A stretch of DNA of 64,000 nt from an uncultured Campylobacter sp. (GTDB taxonomy: Bacteria > Campylobacterota > Campylobacteria > Campylobacterales > Campylobacteraceae): positions 1 to 64,000 of the forward strand of contig NZ_CALIST010000033.1 in assembly GCF_938041645.1 (NCBI RefSeq), in the 5' to 3' direction. Each line of letters begins with the position of its first letter. The first letter of the stretch is position 1. A program made the translations under genes and the position numbers. Below the pieces are notes generated by a model that did not search any database, was not told where the DNA came from, and worked only from the letters and a program-made list of their open reading frames with translations. This document shows, in pieces, positions 63,563-64,000 of this stretch.

Positions 63563-64000
63563 ATGAAGAAATTTCTTCTCGCTTCGCTTCTTAGCGCCAG
63601 CATCGTCAGCTTCGCTCTTGCCGAAAAAATCGTAGTCGCCGCTACTCCGATACCGCATGCCGAAATTTTGGAGCAGATCAAGCCTGATCTAAAAGCCCAA
63701 GGCTACGATCTTGAGGTCAAGGTTTTCAATGACTACGTAACCCCGAACCTCGCTACCGATAGCGGCGACGTAGATGCGGGATTTTTCCAGCACGTGCCAT
63801 ATATGGAGGAATTTAACGCTAATAAAGGCACAAAGTTAAAAGCGACCGTGGGCGTGCACTTAGAGCCGATGGGCATCTACAGCCATAAGATTAAAAATTT
63901 AAAAGATCTTAAAAACGGCGCCAAAGTTGCCGTGCCAAACGATCCGACCAACGAAAGCCGCGCTCTTGATCTACTCGTAGCCGCAGGGCTCATCGAAGTA
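63563..64000 (+). CDS. metQ: methionine-binding (lipo)protein MetQ, 5' part
   Basis: The frame starts at the ATG at 63563 after AAAGGATT and is cut by the window end after about 146 codons. It has a signal peptide (MKKFLLASLL to FALA, about 1-20), then the NlpA/MetQ pattern: VAATPIPHAEILEQIKPDLK, VFNDYVTPN, DAGFFQHVPYMEEFN, AKVAVPNDPTNESRALDLL. It binds methionine for MetN. No lipobox Cys is seen, so it may be a soluble periplasmic protein. Confidence 0.93.
   Translation, partial: MKKFLLASLLSASIVSFALAEKIVVAATPIPHAEILEQIKPDLKAQGYDLEVKVFNDYVTPNLATDSGDVDAGFFQHVPYMEEFNANKGTKLKATVGVHLEPMGIYSHKIKNLKDLKNGAKVAVPNDPTNESRALDLLVAAGLIEV

Overview
The window looks like part of the chromosome of a Campylobacter-type epsilonproteobacterium. 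Supporting signs are the gene neighbourhoods (ilvB-ilvH-lpxD, lolA next to secA and a LolC/E-type permease, apt-dedA-pepA-ychF, lepB-folD, polyprenyl synthase-hemA-proS, ubiX-coaD-tmk), AAGGA ribosome sites, and TATAAT -10 boxes often preceded by TTTGC. Base composition is mixed: GC-rich codons inside genes and AAATTT-rich gaps. No flagellar gene is seen, not even flgA, which often lies near ubiX/coaD. With the large TonB receptor and a diaminopimelate dehydrogenase this points to an oral-type species such as C. gracilis. The species guess is inference.

Layout. 0.2-8.4 kb: a NlpC/P60 lipoprotein, murA, moeA, tRNA-Gly, ubiX, coaD, tmk and two unknown genes. 9-12 kb: a hemoglobin/transferrin-type TonB receptor with a CT repeat in its signal-peptide codons, followed by gene debris. 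13.6-20.7 kb: a minus-strand run from folD and lepB through an inflated rpiB, apt, dedA and pepA to ychF. 21-27 kb: lipoprotein and protein export (LolC/E permease, secA, lolA). 26.7-29.5 kb: a phosphatase, fxsA, hemC and a secreted protein. 29.8-35.8 kb (minus): a broken gene pair, yjbR, rarA and the sulfur operon metY-rrf2-cysK. 36-42.7 kb (plus): a HAD phosphatase, polyprenyl synthase, hemA and proS. 42.8-46.9 kb: an AraC regulator beside a frameshifted hydrolase, a cyclophilin-like protein, an MdaB quinone reductase and a peptidase E. 47.2-54.5 kb: lpxD, ilvH, ilvB, a polyproline HhH protein, pta and ackA. 55-64 kb: a membrane protein, a two-component system with a Met-rich periplasmic protein, metN, ddh, a 48-aa membrane protein, valS and the start of metQ.

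The most unusual feature is that many housekeeping genes (rpiB, hemA, pta, polyprenyl synthase, HAD phosphatase, low-Mr phosphatase, a small one in valS) carry extra in-frame Asn/Ser/Ala/Gly-rich segments absent from their families. At DNA level these are built from the same degenerate GAATTT/AAATTT words that fill the intergenic gaps, as if a short repeat spreads through both coding and non-coding DNA. One gene (29.8-30.8 kb) seems to have been split by this process. Other notable signals are a nearly identical 21-bp sequence upstream of the metY and metQ promoters, an inverted repeat over the -10 box of the Met-rich/two-component operon, and a 5-bp tandem duplication that inactivates an alpha/beta hydrolase.
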